A DNA stretch of 64,000 nt from assembly GCA_002919305.1 (NCBI GenBank), contig PKFB01000023.1:62001-126000 (forward strand). Reading direction: 5' to 3'. The stretch is from Actinomycetales bacterium (GTDB lineage Bacteria; Actinomycetota; Actinomycetes; Mycobacteriales; Micromonosporaceae). The notes below the pieces were generated by a model that searched no databases, was not told the origin of the DNA, and saw nothing but the letters and a program-made list of their open reading frames with translations. Each line of letters opens with the position of its first letter. Positions within the stretch are counted from its first letter, which is position 1. This document shows, piece after piece, positions 46,822-56,096 of the stretch. Both the position numbers and the translations under genes were made by a program.

Positions 46822-48708
46822 GTGACTGAGAGCAACCAGACGGTGATCCTGCCTCATCAGCATGGCCACCAGCCCGCCGGTACCGGCTCCTCCGGCGTCG
46901 CTTCCTCCCCCGGTGCCGGCTCCGACGAGGAGACTACTCAGATCATCATGCCCTCGGAGGCTTTCGACGCTGATCCGCCGAACCAGGAGCGTCCCGAAGA
47001 GAACACCTCTCCTCCTCACGGTGCGGACGCATCCCCCGACGATGCAGATAGCCCATCCGGGAGGGTGAAGCCCGACTCCGCGGAAGAGGACACCTCATCC
47101 GATGACGCGAGCGCCTCCACCGGCGACGATTCCGCTTCCCCAGCCCCGTCCCCCACCAAGCCCACCTCGACAGCACGCCCCCGCGTCACGACGCAGACCC
47201 GGTCAGGCCGGCTGGACCCCGCGATGATCGAGCCCGATGAACGGCTGACCGCTGTTTTAGGGATCGCGCCGGTCGGTGACGCCGGGGGTCGCGATCGTGC
47301 CTTAGCGCAGGTGGCCGTGCTCGTCCCCGCCATTGTGATGGCTGCTTTGGGGCTGATCCGTGCTCACTGGCCAGCCCTGTGGGCCGACGAGCTGGCGACC
47401 TGGGGCGCCGCCACCGCTCCCTGGGAGAACCTGTGGGGGATGTTGTCGGAGATCGACGCCATCATGGCGCCCTACTACGTTCTGATGTGGGGCTGGGTCA
47501 AAGTATTTGGCGCCTCCGACTTCTCCCTACGGGTGCCGTCGATTCTGGCGATGACGGCGGCTACCGGCCTGGTGGCCGCTTTAGGGACCCGACTGGCCTC
47601 ACCACGGGTCGGGCTGATCGCCGGTCTGTTGTTCGCCCTGTTCCCCGCCACCTCCCGGTACGCCCAGGAAGCGCGGATGTACGCGTTCGTGGTGTTCGCC
47701 GGGGTGCTGGCCACCTTGTTGCTGGTTCGAGCCTTGGATGACCGCCCCCGCCTGGGACGGTGGGCAGCGTACACCGGTGGCGTCGCCCTTCTGGGGTTAT
47801 TCCACGCCGTGGCCCTCCTTTTGTTGGCCGCGCACGCCCTCACCGTGTTGCTGCTGCGTCGCAGCTCCACCCTTCCATGGCTGATCAGCGCCATCGCAGG
47901 GTGCCTGCCGGCCCTCCCGCTGCTGTACATCGGCTACTTCCGGCAACGCTCCCAGGTCAGTTGGATTCCCGAGACCAGCGCCGACCGGCTGGTCGACTAC
48001 CCCGAGCAACTGTTCGGCTTGGCGCTCATCGGCGCGGTCGTGATCGCTCTGTCGCTGTTGAGCATCTCCCTGCGGTATCCGGCGGTCGTCTACACCACCT
48101 GGGCCTTGATCCCGGCGGGAACGTTGTATGTGGTCTCCGCCTTCATGCCCCTGTGGCTGCCCCGGTACCTGTTGTTCACCCTGCCGGCGTGGGCGTTGCT
48201 GGCCGCGACCGCGTTAGGTCGGGCCCCTGTCATGCGGGGCCTGGTAGCGGTGATGGCCATGGTGCTCTTCGCGGTCCCCACCCATCTGACCCTGCGTGAG
48301 CCAGACGGTCACACTCAGGCCACTCGGGACCTCGCGGCGATCCTGACCGTCAGCTACCAGGAAGGCGACGTGATCGTGTACGGCCCCAATGACCGTGGGG
48401 AAGGGCGTGTGGGGCGGGACCTGGTCGCCCATTACGTGCCGGACGACCGTACCCCGGCCGATGTTCTGACCACCCGACCGCTGCGTACCGACGGCTTCTA
48501 CCACGCCGAGGAGTGTGAGGATGTGGCCTCCTGTCTGGGGGAACCTGCCCGGGTCTGGGTGCTGCGCGTCGGTGACCGCAACGACCCCCTGTTCCAACTG
48601 GGTGAGGCCAAAGAGGATGTGCTACGGGAGTACTACGAGGTCGAACAAATCTGGCATCCCACCGGTCTGACCCTGGCCCTGCTGGTGCGGGAGTCCACCG
48701 TGTCGTGA
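46822..48708 (+). CDS. GT-C (GT39/ArnT-like) membrane glycosyltransferase
   Basis: This 628-residue protein has a long acidic, disordered cytoplasmic N-terminus (1-150), about ten membrane spans (from about 155) and an extracytoplasmic C-terminal domain. The first loop has WADELATWGAA with the Asp-Glu pair typical of dolichol/polyprenyl-phosphate-dependent GT-C enzymes; SRYAQEARMYAF is the second conserved loop. It should transfer a sugar from a lipid carrier outside the membrane. The GTG start has no clear ribosome binding site. It leads three rightward genes (GT-C, GT2 synthase, GH26-like) that look like one surface-polysaccharide unit. Confidence 0.88.
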   Translation: MTESNQTVILPHQHGHQPAGTGSSGVASSPGAGSDEETTQIIMPSEAFDADPPNQERPEENTSPPHGADASPDDADSPSGRVKPDSAEEDTSSDDASASTGDDSASPAPSPTKPTSTARPRVTTQTRSGRLDPAMIEPDERLTAVLGIAPVGDAGGRDRALAQVAVLVPAIVMAALGLIRAHWPALWADELATWGAATAPWENLWGMLSEIDAIMAPYYVLMWGWVKVFGASDFSLRVPSILAMTAATGLVAALGTRLASPRVGLIAGLLFALFPATSRYAQEARMYAFVVFAGVLATLLLVRALDDRPRLGRWAAYTGGVALLGLFHAVALLLLAAHALTVLLLRRSSTLPWLISAIAGCLPALPLLYIGYFRQRSQVSWIPETSADRLVDYPEQLFGLALIGAVVIALSLLSISLRYPAVVYTTWALIPAGTLYVVSAFMPLWLPRYLLFTLPAWALLAATALGRAPVMRGLVAVMAMVLFAVPTHLTLREPDGHTQATRDLAAILTVSYQEGDVIVYGPNDRGEGRVGRDLVAHYVPDDRTPADVLTTRPLRTDGFYHAEECEDVASCLGEPARVWVLRVGDRNDPLFQLGEAKEDVLREYYEVEQIWHPTGLTLALLVRESTVS

Positions 48709-48761
48709 CCAGTACCTCGCTTCCATGACGGTCCACACAGGAGAGTCTTCGAGGCACAGCG

Positions 48762-50081
48762 ATGCTGGCGTTCCTACTGCAGGTCGGCGAGTGGCTCCGC
48801 AGCGGCCAGGTTTATCTGTTCGCGCTTTTCATGGCCTGGATCTGGGCTTTATGGGCACTCCGGATCACCCTCGCCCGTAACTACCGTCCCGCGCAGGGCA
48901 CCTGGTGGACCAGCACCTCTGTCGTCATCCCGGTCGTGGACGAGCCTCCAGAGCTGTTCGCCACGGTGTTGGACAACATCACCGCCCAAAATCCCACCGA
49001 GATCATCGTTGTGATCAACGGTCCTCGGAACACCGATCTGGAGAAGGTGTGCGAGGCCGCCGGGGTCCGCTGGTTCTGGACCGAGCAGCCCGGTAAACGC
49101 AACGCCATCAAGCTCGGGGTGTCCATGTCCACCTGCGAGATCGTGGTGCTGGTGGACTCGGACACGATGTGGACCAAGAACACGCTGCGGGAGCTGGTCA
49201 AACCGTTCCGGGATCCGCGGGTGGGCGGGGTCACCACTCGGCAACGGATCATCGATCCCAGCCGCAGCGTGCTGACCCGGTGGGCGGACTGGTTGGAGAA
49301 CGTCCGTAACGAGTACTCCATGCCCGCGATGAGTGTGCTCGGAACCGTCGGGTGCCTCCCTGGCCGGACCATCGCGTTCCGGCGCTCCATCTTGGTTGAG
49401 TACATGGACCGGTTCCTCAGTGAGAAGTTCCTGGGGATCTTCCTGGAGGTCAGCGACGACCGGACCCTGACCAACTACACGCTGATGGCGGGGTACCGGA
49501 CCGTGTATCAGGCGACATCACTGGTCTACACCGACGCACCGACTTCGCTGCGCAAGATGATGCGGCAGCAGTACCGGTGGGCTCGCGGTTCGCAGTACAA
49601 CACGCTGCGGATGTTGCCGTGGATGCTGCGCCACGCCCCTGTCCTGGCGGTGTTCTACCTGTCGGACATCGTGGTGCCGTTCGTGTTGGTGGGGGCGTAC
49701 ATCTCCTGGGCGGTGTCGATCACCACCGGTCACCGCGCCGAACTGTACGCCGATTTGCCGTTGCCCGAGGTTCCCTGGCAGGCGTTACTGTTTGTTTTGA
49801 CCCTCTCGGGCGTGATGACATTGTTGTCGCTGGGGGTTAGATTTGGTCATCATTTCGCTTACCGCCCCAATGACCTCGTCTATCTCCCGGTTTTCATGTT
49901 GATCAATTCTTTCCTGTTGATGCCGATCCGAGTGCTGGGTTTCTTCAGGATGGCCCACAACTCCGGATGGGGTACGCGCGCCGGCGGTTTCTCTGGACAA
50001 CGGGAACGAAATCCGTTGGTGTTGATTCCGTATCTGTTGGGAGGGGCGATGCTGGCCGCGTCGGTGGTTATCAGTGTCTAG
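48762..50081 (+). CDS. Processive family-2 glycosyltransferase (polysaccharide synthase-like)
   Basis: This 439-residue membrane enzyme has one N-terminal span, a GT-A domain and three to four C-terminal spans. The motifs of processive beta-glycan synthases are all present: substrate D in VDSDT (D132, D134), base SDDRTL (D232/D233) and QxxRW as Q269QYRW273. The family includes cellulose, hyaluronan, chitin and PNAG synthases. No PilZ domain or BcsB partner is present, so bacterial cellulose is less likely. The product is unknown. GAGG at good spacing precedes the ATG, and the 3' end overlaps the GH26-like gene by eight bases. Confidence 0.92.
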   Translation: MLAFLLQVGEWLRSGQVYLFALFMAWIWALWALRITLARNYRPAQGTWWTSTSVVIPVVDEPPELFATVLDNITAQNPTEIIVVINGPRNTDLEKVCEAAGVRWFWTEQPGKRNAIKLGVSMSTCEIVVLVDSDTMWTKNTLRELVKPFRDPRVGGVTTRQRIIDPSRSVLTRWADWLENVRNEYSMPAMSVLGTVGCLPGRTIAFRRSILVEYMDRFLSEKFLGIFLEVSDDRTLTNYTLMAGYRTVYQATSLVYTDAPTSLRKMMRQQYRWARGSQYNTLRMLPWMLRHAPVLAVFYLSDIVVPFVLVGAYISWAVSITTGHRAELYADLPLPEVPWQALLFVLTLSGVMTLLSLGVRFGHHFAYRPNDLVYLPVFMLINSFLLMPIRVLGFFRMAHNSGWGTRAGGFSGQRERNPLVLIPYLLGGAMLAASVVISV

Positions 50082-51159
50082 GCACCAATTACTCTCCCGT
50101 ACCAGCTTGCGGATTTGGCTGGTGGCCCACGCCGTGGTGCTGGTCTCCCTGTCGGCCTGGGTCCTCACGGTCGCTTTTGACACCTCGGTCCCCACCACGA
50201 CCCCGCTGCCCTCTCCCAGCCCGTCGACGCGGGTCCCGTCCCTGGCTCCGTTGCCTCCGAACACGGACGTGTTCACCGTCGAGGACATCCTGCAGGTGGA
50301 GGGGCAGCACTTCGGGATCAGCTCCCCGAACGCGCCGTGGTCGGTCAGCGAGCATGAGGCGATCGCCGAAGCGGCCGGTTTCCGACCGACCTTGATCGAG
50401 TTCTTCATGAACTGGACCGATGAGTTCCGCCCCGAGGCGATCGCCGCGTCCTATCAGCTGGGTGGGATCCCGGTGGTGTCCTGGGAACCCTGGGCGGGGG
50501 AGAGCTACGGGGTGGATCAGCCCGTCTACTCGCTGGCCAACATCGCCGCCGGCGCCCACGATGAGTACATCCGGCGGTTCGCCACCGCGGTCCGGGACTA
50601 CGGCTGGCCCATCGTGCTGCGTTTCGCCCACGAGATGAACGGCAACTGGTACGCCTGGTCCGAACGCCGTTCCGGGAACAACGCCGGCGATTTTGTCCCC
50701 GCCTGGCGCCACGTCCACGACATCTTCACCGAGGTCGGCGCGGACAACGTGGTCTGGGTATGGAGCCCGAACATCATCCGGGCCGTGCCCAACGTGGCGC
50801 TGGCCCCGCTGTACCCGGGAGACGACTATGTGGACTGGGTCGGCGTGGTGGGGTATGCAACCGGGGAAGCCACCGCCGCGCAGGTGTTCGAGCCCACTTT
50901 GGAGCGAATCCGGGAGTTCACCGACCTGCCTCTGCTGATCACCGAGACCGGTGCTGAGCCCGGGGAAAACCAGGTGGAGTGGATCAGGGACTTTTTCCGC
51001 TGGTTGCCCACCCGCTCCGACATCGTGGGCTTCATCTGGTTCGAGTACGACAAGAGTTACGCCACCGCGGACTGGCGGTTCACGGCGACCCCGCAGACCC
51101 TGGCCGCTTTCCAGGAAGGGATCGCCACCATCGAGTTGGCTCCGCCGCCGGAGTTTTAA
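50074..51159 (+). CDS. GH26-like extracytoplasmic glycosidase
   Basis: This 361-residue protein has an N-terminal membrane anchor or signal segment (14-35), a Pro/Ser/Thr-rich stretch (about 38-62) and a GH-A-type domain. Candidate acid/base is E187 in RFAHEMNGNWYAW and nucleophile E291 in LLITETGAE. The pattern is closest to GH26, a family of beta-mannanases, lichenases and beta-1,3-xylanases. Its GTG start overlaps the synthase stop by eight bases, so the pair is translated together. A hydrolase beside a processive synthase recalls BcsZ or similar trimming/release enzymes; here the polymer is not known. Confidence 0.88.
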   Translation: MSRHQLLSRTSLRIWLVAHAVVLVSLSAWVLTVAFDTSVPTTTPLPSPSPSTRVPSLAPLPPNTDVFTVEDILQVEGQHFGISSPNAPWSVSEHEAIAEAAGFRPTLIEFFMNWTDEFRPEAIAASYQLGGIPVVSWEPWAGESYGVDQPVYSLANIAAGAHDEYIRRFATAVRDYGWPIVLRFAHEMNGNWYAWSERRSGNNAGDFVPAWRHVHDIFTEVGADNVVWVWSPNIIRAVPNVALAPLYPGDDYVDWVGVVGYATGEATAAQVFEPTLERIREFTDLPLLITETGAEPGENQVEWIRDFFRWLPTRSDIVGFIWFEYDKSYATADWRFTATPQTLAAFQEGIATIELAPPPEF

Positions 51160-51189
51160 ACGTCGCGAAGCGGCGGGGTACGGGCCCGC

Positions 51190-52797
51190 TTAGGCGGCGC
51201 AGGCGTCGTACTCCTCGATCCAGCTGCACTCGACCTCACCGGCGCGACCTTGCGGCGCGGCCGGGCGATACCGGTCACCGGTGAGCTCGGCCGTCCGCGA
51301 GGCGGGGTCCTCCGGGGTGGGGTCGTATTCGGCCAACGCCACGGCGATCCGGTCCTGCAGATCGGTGGGCGCCCCAGACAGGTAGTTGTTGAACATCACG
51401 GAGAACACCAGCCGTTCCCCGTCGGCGTTGGTGACATAGCCCGACAGGGTGCTCACCGCGGTCAGGGTGCCGGTTTTAGCGTGAACGTTCCCCTCGGCCA
51501 CGGTCTGCCTCATCCGACCGGCAAGCGTGCCGTCCCGCCCGGCGATCGGCAACGCCGCGTACCAGGCGGGAAACCACGGCTCGTCTTGGACACCCAGCAA
51601 CAGCGCGGTGATCTGCGCGGGAGCGATCAGGTTACGCCGGCTCAGCCCGGAACCATCCATGATCCGGGTGACGGCCATGTCCACTCCCCACGCGGCCAGA
51701 GCCTCAGCGGCGGCCTGGCGTCCTGCCGGCCAGCTCCCCTGATCGAAGGCGGCCCGTCCCATCGCCTTCATCAGGATCTCGGCGACGGTGTTCTTGCTCA
51801 ATTTGAGGAACTGGGGCAGCAGCTGTATCAGGGGGACCGACTCTCGGGTGGCGTAGACGGTCACGTCGGGTGGGGTGGCGACGCCGGTGACGGTGTCACC
51901 GATGACCCTGACCCCCGCCTGGGTCAGGGCGGTACGGAATACGTCGGCGGTCACCTCGCTGGGATGCTCCAACGAGGTGTACCGGCGTACCTCTGCCCCT
52001 CCTAACGGCGTCGATCCGGTGATTACGATGTGGTTGGTGCCGTGTTCCCTGGTGACCGACAGGGTGGTGGCCGAACCGGCAGCGCCGGTCGTCGCACGGT
52101 TGATGATCACAACGCGCCCGGTGGGCGGGTCGGTGGTCACCGTGGGTGCGGCGCCGACCGTCGCGGCTGGTCGCACGATCACCGCCAGGGAACCGGGATC
52201 AAGCTCACCGGTGGGGGTGACCGGCACTGAGGTCACCTGGGCGGCGGTCCGCAACGGCTCGTCGTCCCAGCCCCACTCAGTGCCCAGCGGTACCGCGTCG
52301 AAGAACGTGTCGTCGATGACAAGGTCGCCGGTCACGACCCGGATCCCCGCCTCGGCCACCGCGTTCGCCAACTGCTGGAGGTCAGCGGCTCGCAGCGTCG
52401 GGTCACCGGTGCCGCGCAGATACAGGTCTGAGGAGAGAATCCCACGCCGAAGAACGCCGGTGGAGGCGACGGTGGTGGTGAAACGGTGGTCCGGCCCCAG
52501 CACCTCCAAGGCGGCCGCGGAGGTGAACAACTTCATATTGGAGGCGGGGAGCTGCCGCTGATCGGCGGCGCGGGCGTACAGCCGCTCTCCGGTCTCAGCG
52601 TCGGCGACCACCACCCCCACCAGCGCCCCCTCCAGTCGGGGATCGTCCAGGATGGCGTTGATGGTGGTCGCCAGCTCCGCGCGCGGGTCAGAAAGCCGAT
52701 TCGGCCTTACCAGACCGGTCAGGGTCATCAGGAGGGCGAGCACCGCGGTAGCCGACACCAGCGTTCGTCCACGGTTGTGTCCGGCACGGGCCATCAT
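51190..52797 (-). CDS. dacB: D-alanyl-D-alanine carboxypeptidase, PBP4/DacB type
   Basis: The 535-residue penicillin-binding protein has an N-terminal signal/anchor, and the three active-site motifs SxxK (S86-K89, PASNMK), SKN (LKLSKNTVAE) and KTGT (VHAKTGTL). It trims or cuts the D-Ala-D-Ala ends of peptidoglycan stem peptides outside the membrane. The large insertion between SxxK and SxN is typical of PBP4. The C-terminal tail ends with two Cys (ECSWIEEYDACAA), which could form a disulfide. GGAGAAG precedes two adjacent ATG codons. It converges on the GH26-like gene after 30 bases. Confidence 0.94.
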   Translation of the reverse strand: MMARAGHNRGRTLVSATAVLALLMTLTGLVRPNRLSDPRAELATTINAILDDPRLEGALVGVVVADAETGERLYARAADQRQLPASNMKLFTSAAALEVLGPDHRFTTTVASTGVLRRGILSSDLYLRGTGDPTLRAADLQQLANAVAEAGIRVVTGDLVIDDTFFDAVPLGTEWGWDDEPLRTAAQVTSVPVTPTGELDPGSLAVIVRPAATVGAAPTVTTDPPTGRVVIINRATTGAAGSATTLSVTREHGTNHIVITGSTPLGGAEVRRYTSLEHPSEVTADVFRTALTQAGVRVIGDTVTGVATPPDVTVYATRESVPLIQLLPQFLKLSKNTVAEILMKAMGRAAFDQGSWPAGRQAAAEALAAWGVDMAVTRIMDGSGLSRRNLIAPAQITALLLGVQDEPWFPAWYAALPIAGRDGTLAGRMRQTVAEGNVHAKTGTLTAVSTLSGYVTNADGERLVFSVMFNNYLSGAPTDLQDRIAVALAEYDPTPEDPASRTAELTGDRYRPAAPQGRAGEVECSWIEEYDACAA

Positions 52798-53006
52798 TCA
52801 ACGCTTCTCCTCATCAGCCACCGACAGACCGACTGTCGCACGTGGACAATGATGCCCTCGGTGAGGAGAGGGAGACAGACGGTGATTCTGTCAGACACGA
52901 CAAGACAGGCGCGATGAGACCCGCGCCGGAAGGCAGCGATCAGGCGGCCAGGTCAAGCCGCCTGCACGAGGTTGCCGCGCCCCACACGGCTGACCTTGAG
53001 ACCAGG

Positions 53007-53420
53007 TCAGGGGGTGGGGACCGGACGACGCAGCCCGGTCAGGCGGCTCCGCTGGGGTGGCACCGGCCATGCATCCGCATCGGAGTCCTCCGATGACGTC
53101 ACACCCAGCAACTCGGCAACACCGATGACCCGGAACAGCCGAGACACGAAGCGGTTGGGGTTGCGAACCACCAAACGGACGCCCACGTCTCGCGCGATGC
53201 GATACGCCACCACCAAGGTCCCGATGCCGGTGGAGTCCAGCACGGTGATCCCGGCGACGTCGATCGTGATCAACGAGGGTTGCTCGTTGATCAGCACGTC
53301 GGTGATGACTTGTCGCAGATCAGGAGCGGTCGCGCAGTCCATCTCTCCTTTGAGAGTGATCAGGACGTTGCGGCCCCCATCGTCTTCATCCTGGACGTGC
53401 GTGGTGATCGACAGCGCCAT
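53007..53420 (-). CDS. STAS-domain anti-anti-sigma factor
   Basis: This 137-residue protein has the SpoIIAA-like fold (VLITLKGEMDCATAP) and phospho-loop TVLDSTGIGTLVVAYR with the Ser to be phosphorylated. A C-terminal extension rich in Pro/Arg follows. GGGGGAG precedes ATG 53420; upstream codons in the frame look non-coding. No cognate kinase or sigma factor is adjacent. Confidence 0.88.
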   Translation of the reverse strand: MALSITTHVQDEDDGGRNVLITLKGEMDCATAPDLRQVITDVLINEQPSLITIDVAGITVLDSTGIGTLVVAYRIARDVGVRLVVRNPNRFVSRLFRVIGVAELLGVTSSEDSDADAWPVPPQRSRLTGLRRPVPTP

Positions 53421-53637
53421 TGCGTTCTCCCCCACGACACTCAAACCTCGCCACGCGGTTCGCGGCCGGTATTGCCCCACAGCCCGGTTAGGCGCATGCC
53501 AGCCTAGCGGGTTTCGACCGACCGTGCCGACTCTCTGTCCCACAGTGACGCCCAACACGGTCAACGGTCAACCCCTTATAGGTCCTGAAATAGGGATCGT
53601 GAGTGGACGCCACAGCCACATCGTGGAGTGATCTACT

Positions 53638-54642
53638 TCACTTGCCACCATAACGAGTCAGCTCCGACTTGTCCTTGTCAGAAACGTTATTTCCGGTGCA
53701 TCCGGCGCCCATGAGCAGCTCCTCCGCCACGCTTATCACCTCCGTCACGGTGACCGCCGCCACCGTGTCGCGGGGCGGGCGCTGTGGGTGCCACAGCACA
53801 CGATGCCAGGACCGCGTCGGGAGCGGTCCCCACTCGGTGGGGGGCACCGGCCCAAACACCAGCACCGACGGAGTGCGGTACGCGGTCGCCAGATGTCCCA
53901 CTCCGGTGTCGCCACACACCACAAGCCGGGCGTGTGCCACCAGCGCCGCCAGCTGCCCCAGCGCGGTCCGCCCGGCCAGGACCGCCCGTGGCGGCAAACC
54001 GGCCCGCCGGGCGATCCACTGTCCCAGCGGCGCCTCCTGACGGGAACCGGTGATCACGATCCGTTCCCCGCGGGCCGCCAGCGCGGCCGCCACCGCCGCG
54101 AACCGCTCCGCCGGCCACCGCCGGGCAGGGTCTTTGGCCCCAGGGTGGATGAGCACAGCGCCGCTGAGGGCCGGTGCGGGTGGACGTGGCAGATCCAGCG
54201 CCATCGGGTCGGCCGGCATCCCATACCACTCCACTAGGCGACACCAGCGACGCACCTCGTGCTCCCCGGGGTACCAGGTCGGGCCCGCCATCCACCCGAG
54301 GCCCGGGTGGGCGAAGGCCAGCAGACGGTGCGGTCGGGTGGCCAGCAGCAACCGATGACTGTGCGGACCCCGACCGTGCAGATTCACCGCCACCTGTGGG
54401 CCTGGGCCGCTCCACGGCACGGGCTCCAGTTCACCGGTGGGCAGCAGCTGGTCCACCGCGCCGCTGGCTCGGGCCACGGGCTCCAGCGCCGCCGGGGCGG
54501 CCAGCACGATGCGGTGTCCGGCGTACCCGCTCCGTAACGCCCGAAGCGCGGGGATGCCGGTCAGGAGATCCCCGAGCCCCAGGGCACGCAGCACCAGGAC
54601 GGTGGGTCGGTCCGGCGGTACCTGGTCGCGGTGAGAGGTCAT
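53638..54642 (-). CDS. GT9 family glycosyltransferase (heptosyltransferase-like)
   Basis: This 334-residue cytoplasmic enzyme is of the ADP-heptose:glycan heptosyltransferase family: VLVLRALGLGDLLTGIPALRAL at the N-terminal GT-B domain and VLIHPGAKDPARRWPAERFA plus CGDTGVGHLATAY in the C-terminal donor-binding domain. The donor is probably ADP-heptose made by the neighbouring genes. It lies at the end of the cluster, separated from it by the opposed DUF6158 gene. The ATG chosen has no strong ribosome binding site. A tail of about 50 residues after the GT core is polar. Confidence 0.9.
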   Translation of the reverse strand: MTSHRDQVPPDRPTVLVLRALGLGDLLTGIPALRALRSGYAGHRIVLAAPAALEPVARASGAVDQLLPTGELEPVPWSGPGPQVAVNLHGRGPHSHRLLLATRPHRLLAFAHPGLGWMAGPTWYPGEHEVRRWCRLVEWYGMPADPMALDLPRPPAPALSGAVLIHPGAKDPARRWPAERFAAVAAALAARGERIVITGSRQEAPLGQWIARRAGLPPRAVLAGRTALGQLAALVAHARLVVCGDTGVGHLATAYRTPSVLVFGPVPPTEWGPLPTRSWHRVLWHPQRPPRDTVAAVTVTEVISVAEELLMGAGCTGNNVSDKDKSELTRYGGK

Positions 54643-54741
54643 GACCGGGGGGTTCCCCGGAATCTCTCGCTCATGACACGGGCGGCATGAAACGGCGGGG
54701 CCTGGGGTATGCAGCGACCTACCCGGGAGGTGAAAAGACCG

Positions 54742-55038
54742 ATGGCGACACCGCGTGAGCACTCATCGAAGGCCGGCGCCGCTGCGTCTCAGGCCACTTC
54801 ACGACTTCGAGGTGGCCCGAATGGACTAGATCCGCGTCAGTTGTCGGATACGGACCTGTTCCGAGAGCTGGCGAGTCTCCACCGGACCCGCCTGGACACG
54901 CTCCGTCATGGTTCGGATGACGCATTAGCCAGGCATGATCGTCGCGTCGCGGAGCTGGAACAGGAGTACCGCCGCCGCTACCCGGAGCGGGAGATCAGTC
55001 CTGACCGGCTCCGGGAAGGGGCTCGGCAGCGACGCTGA
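54742..55038 (+). CDS. DUF6158 family small protein
   Basis: This 98-residue protein has the DUF6158 look: LSDTDLFRELASLHRTRLDTLRHGSDDALARHD, then a coiled helix ending RRYPEREIS. GGGAGG lies nine bases before ATG 54742; an upstream GTG/ATG-containing extension looks non-coding. It is the only rightward gene within the leftward glycan cluster. Function unknown. Confidence 0.8.
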   Translation: MATPREHSSKAGAAASQATSRLRGGPNGLDPRQLSDTDLFRELASLHRTRLDTLRHGSDDALARHDRRVAELEQEYRRRYPEREISPDRLREGARQRR

Positions 55039-55060
55039 CGGAGCCACCGCCGCTCCGTCA
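55036..55060. terminator. Hairpin after DUF6158 gene
   Basis: An 8- to 9-bp stem (55036-55044 with 55052-55060) begins at the DUF6158 stop codon. An alternative CACCCA/TGGGTG hairpin follows at 55059-55073. It serves the rightward gene and perhaps the convergent GT2. Confidence 0.6.
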
Positions 55061-55154
55061 CCCACCCTGGGTGACCGCGTGTCAGGGCGTCGACCGTTCC
55101 GTATCACGCGGGAGCGGCACAGGCCGCGTACCCCCGCTGCCCATGGTCAGAGCG

Positions 55155-56096
55155 TCACGAAACGGTCAGGGGGTCGCCAGGGCATTCAGGCACTGCACCG
55201 CCCCCGGAAGCGGAGGGTGACGCCGAGGGTTGCACGTGGTACGCCCCGCTAGGGAGGATCCCGGCGCCGCCGTAGCGGGCCATCATCCGTACCTGGACCA
55301 CTACCTCCTCCCCCGTGTACTCGGCGGACACCCGGGGCCAAAAATCGAACCCTCCGCACTCGAGGAGTTTCCGTCGGTCATACAGGACACACCCTTTGAT
55401 CCAGGCCAGCTTGTACGCCCGCCACTGCCCCGGTCGCAATCGCCCCTCCGCGGTCAGGCGTCGGGTCAGTTGTCGCAGCGTACCGGCGTGATGCAGCTCC
55501 GCGCGCCGCCACGCCGACGTGTCAGGCCCGATCGTTTCAGGCCTCACCGGCCCTTCCCACTCCTCATACCGCACCCGCGTCTCGACAGGCGGCCCGTGGC
55601 CGGCCGTCAGATCATGGGGCGCGTTGCCGACGAACCCGCACTTGAGGAGCCTGATCGCCTGATACAGCCGGTCCACCGTGCCCGGCGCCATCCAGATGTC
55701 GTCGTCCAGGTACAGCACATACCGCGCCCGGGAACACGACAACAGATACGCGCGCTGCTCCGCCATCCCCCGGGGCGGTACATTGCGAGTCAACAGCACC
55801 GGATGCCCCTGCTCCCGCAGCACGCGCACCACGCCGGCGATGGCGTCCCACCGCCAAGCCGGCGCACTGGTCGATTGATCGCTGATGACCACACCGAACC
55901 GCTCCTGGCCTGCCCGCGCCTGAGACAGCGGTCCCTGGCAGGCCAGGGAAGCCAAGGTCGCGGCCAGGGCCGTCGGTCGTTCCCGGGTCGGGATCAGCAC
56001 ATCCAGCTCCCGCGCCGCGCGGAACAACACTGGAGAACTCGGGTTCACAAAGCGCTCTGGCGCATCCCGTCCTTCGTGTCCACTGTGCTCACTCAC
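55155..56096 (-). CDS. GT2 family glycosyltransferase
   Basis: This 313-residue soluble GT-A enzyme has the N-terminal LDVLIPTRERPTALAATL, VISDQ and DxD metal site in YVLYLDDDIWM, then an EEW/GEE base region (AEYTGEEVVVQVRM). It should add a sugar to a surface glycan using an NDP-sugar. Its GTG start overlaps the hldE stop by eight bases, so it is part of the heptose operon. The acceptor and sugar are unknown. Confidence 0.9.
   Translation of the reverse strand: MSEHSGHEGRDAPERFVNPSSPVLFRAARELDVLIPTRERPTALAATLASLACQGPLSQARAGQERFGVVISDQSTSAPAWRWDAIAGVVRVLREQGHPVLLTRNVPPRGMAEQRAYLLSCSRARYVLYLDDDIWMAPGTVDRLYQAIRLLKCGFVGNAPHDLTAGHGPPVETRVRYEEWEGPVRPETIGPDTSAWRRAELHHAGTLRQLTRRLTAEGRLRPGQWRAYKLAWIKGCVLYDRRKLLECGGFDFWPRVSAEYTGEEVVVQVRMMARYGGAGILPSGAYHVQPSASPSASGGGAVPECPGDPLTVS

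Noticed and set aside
48762..51159. Bacterial cellulose synthase operon
   Set aside because: The GT2 lacks a PilZ domain, no BcsB is present, and the hydrolase is not GH8.
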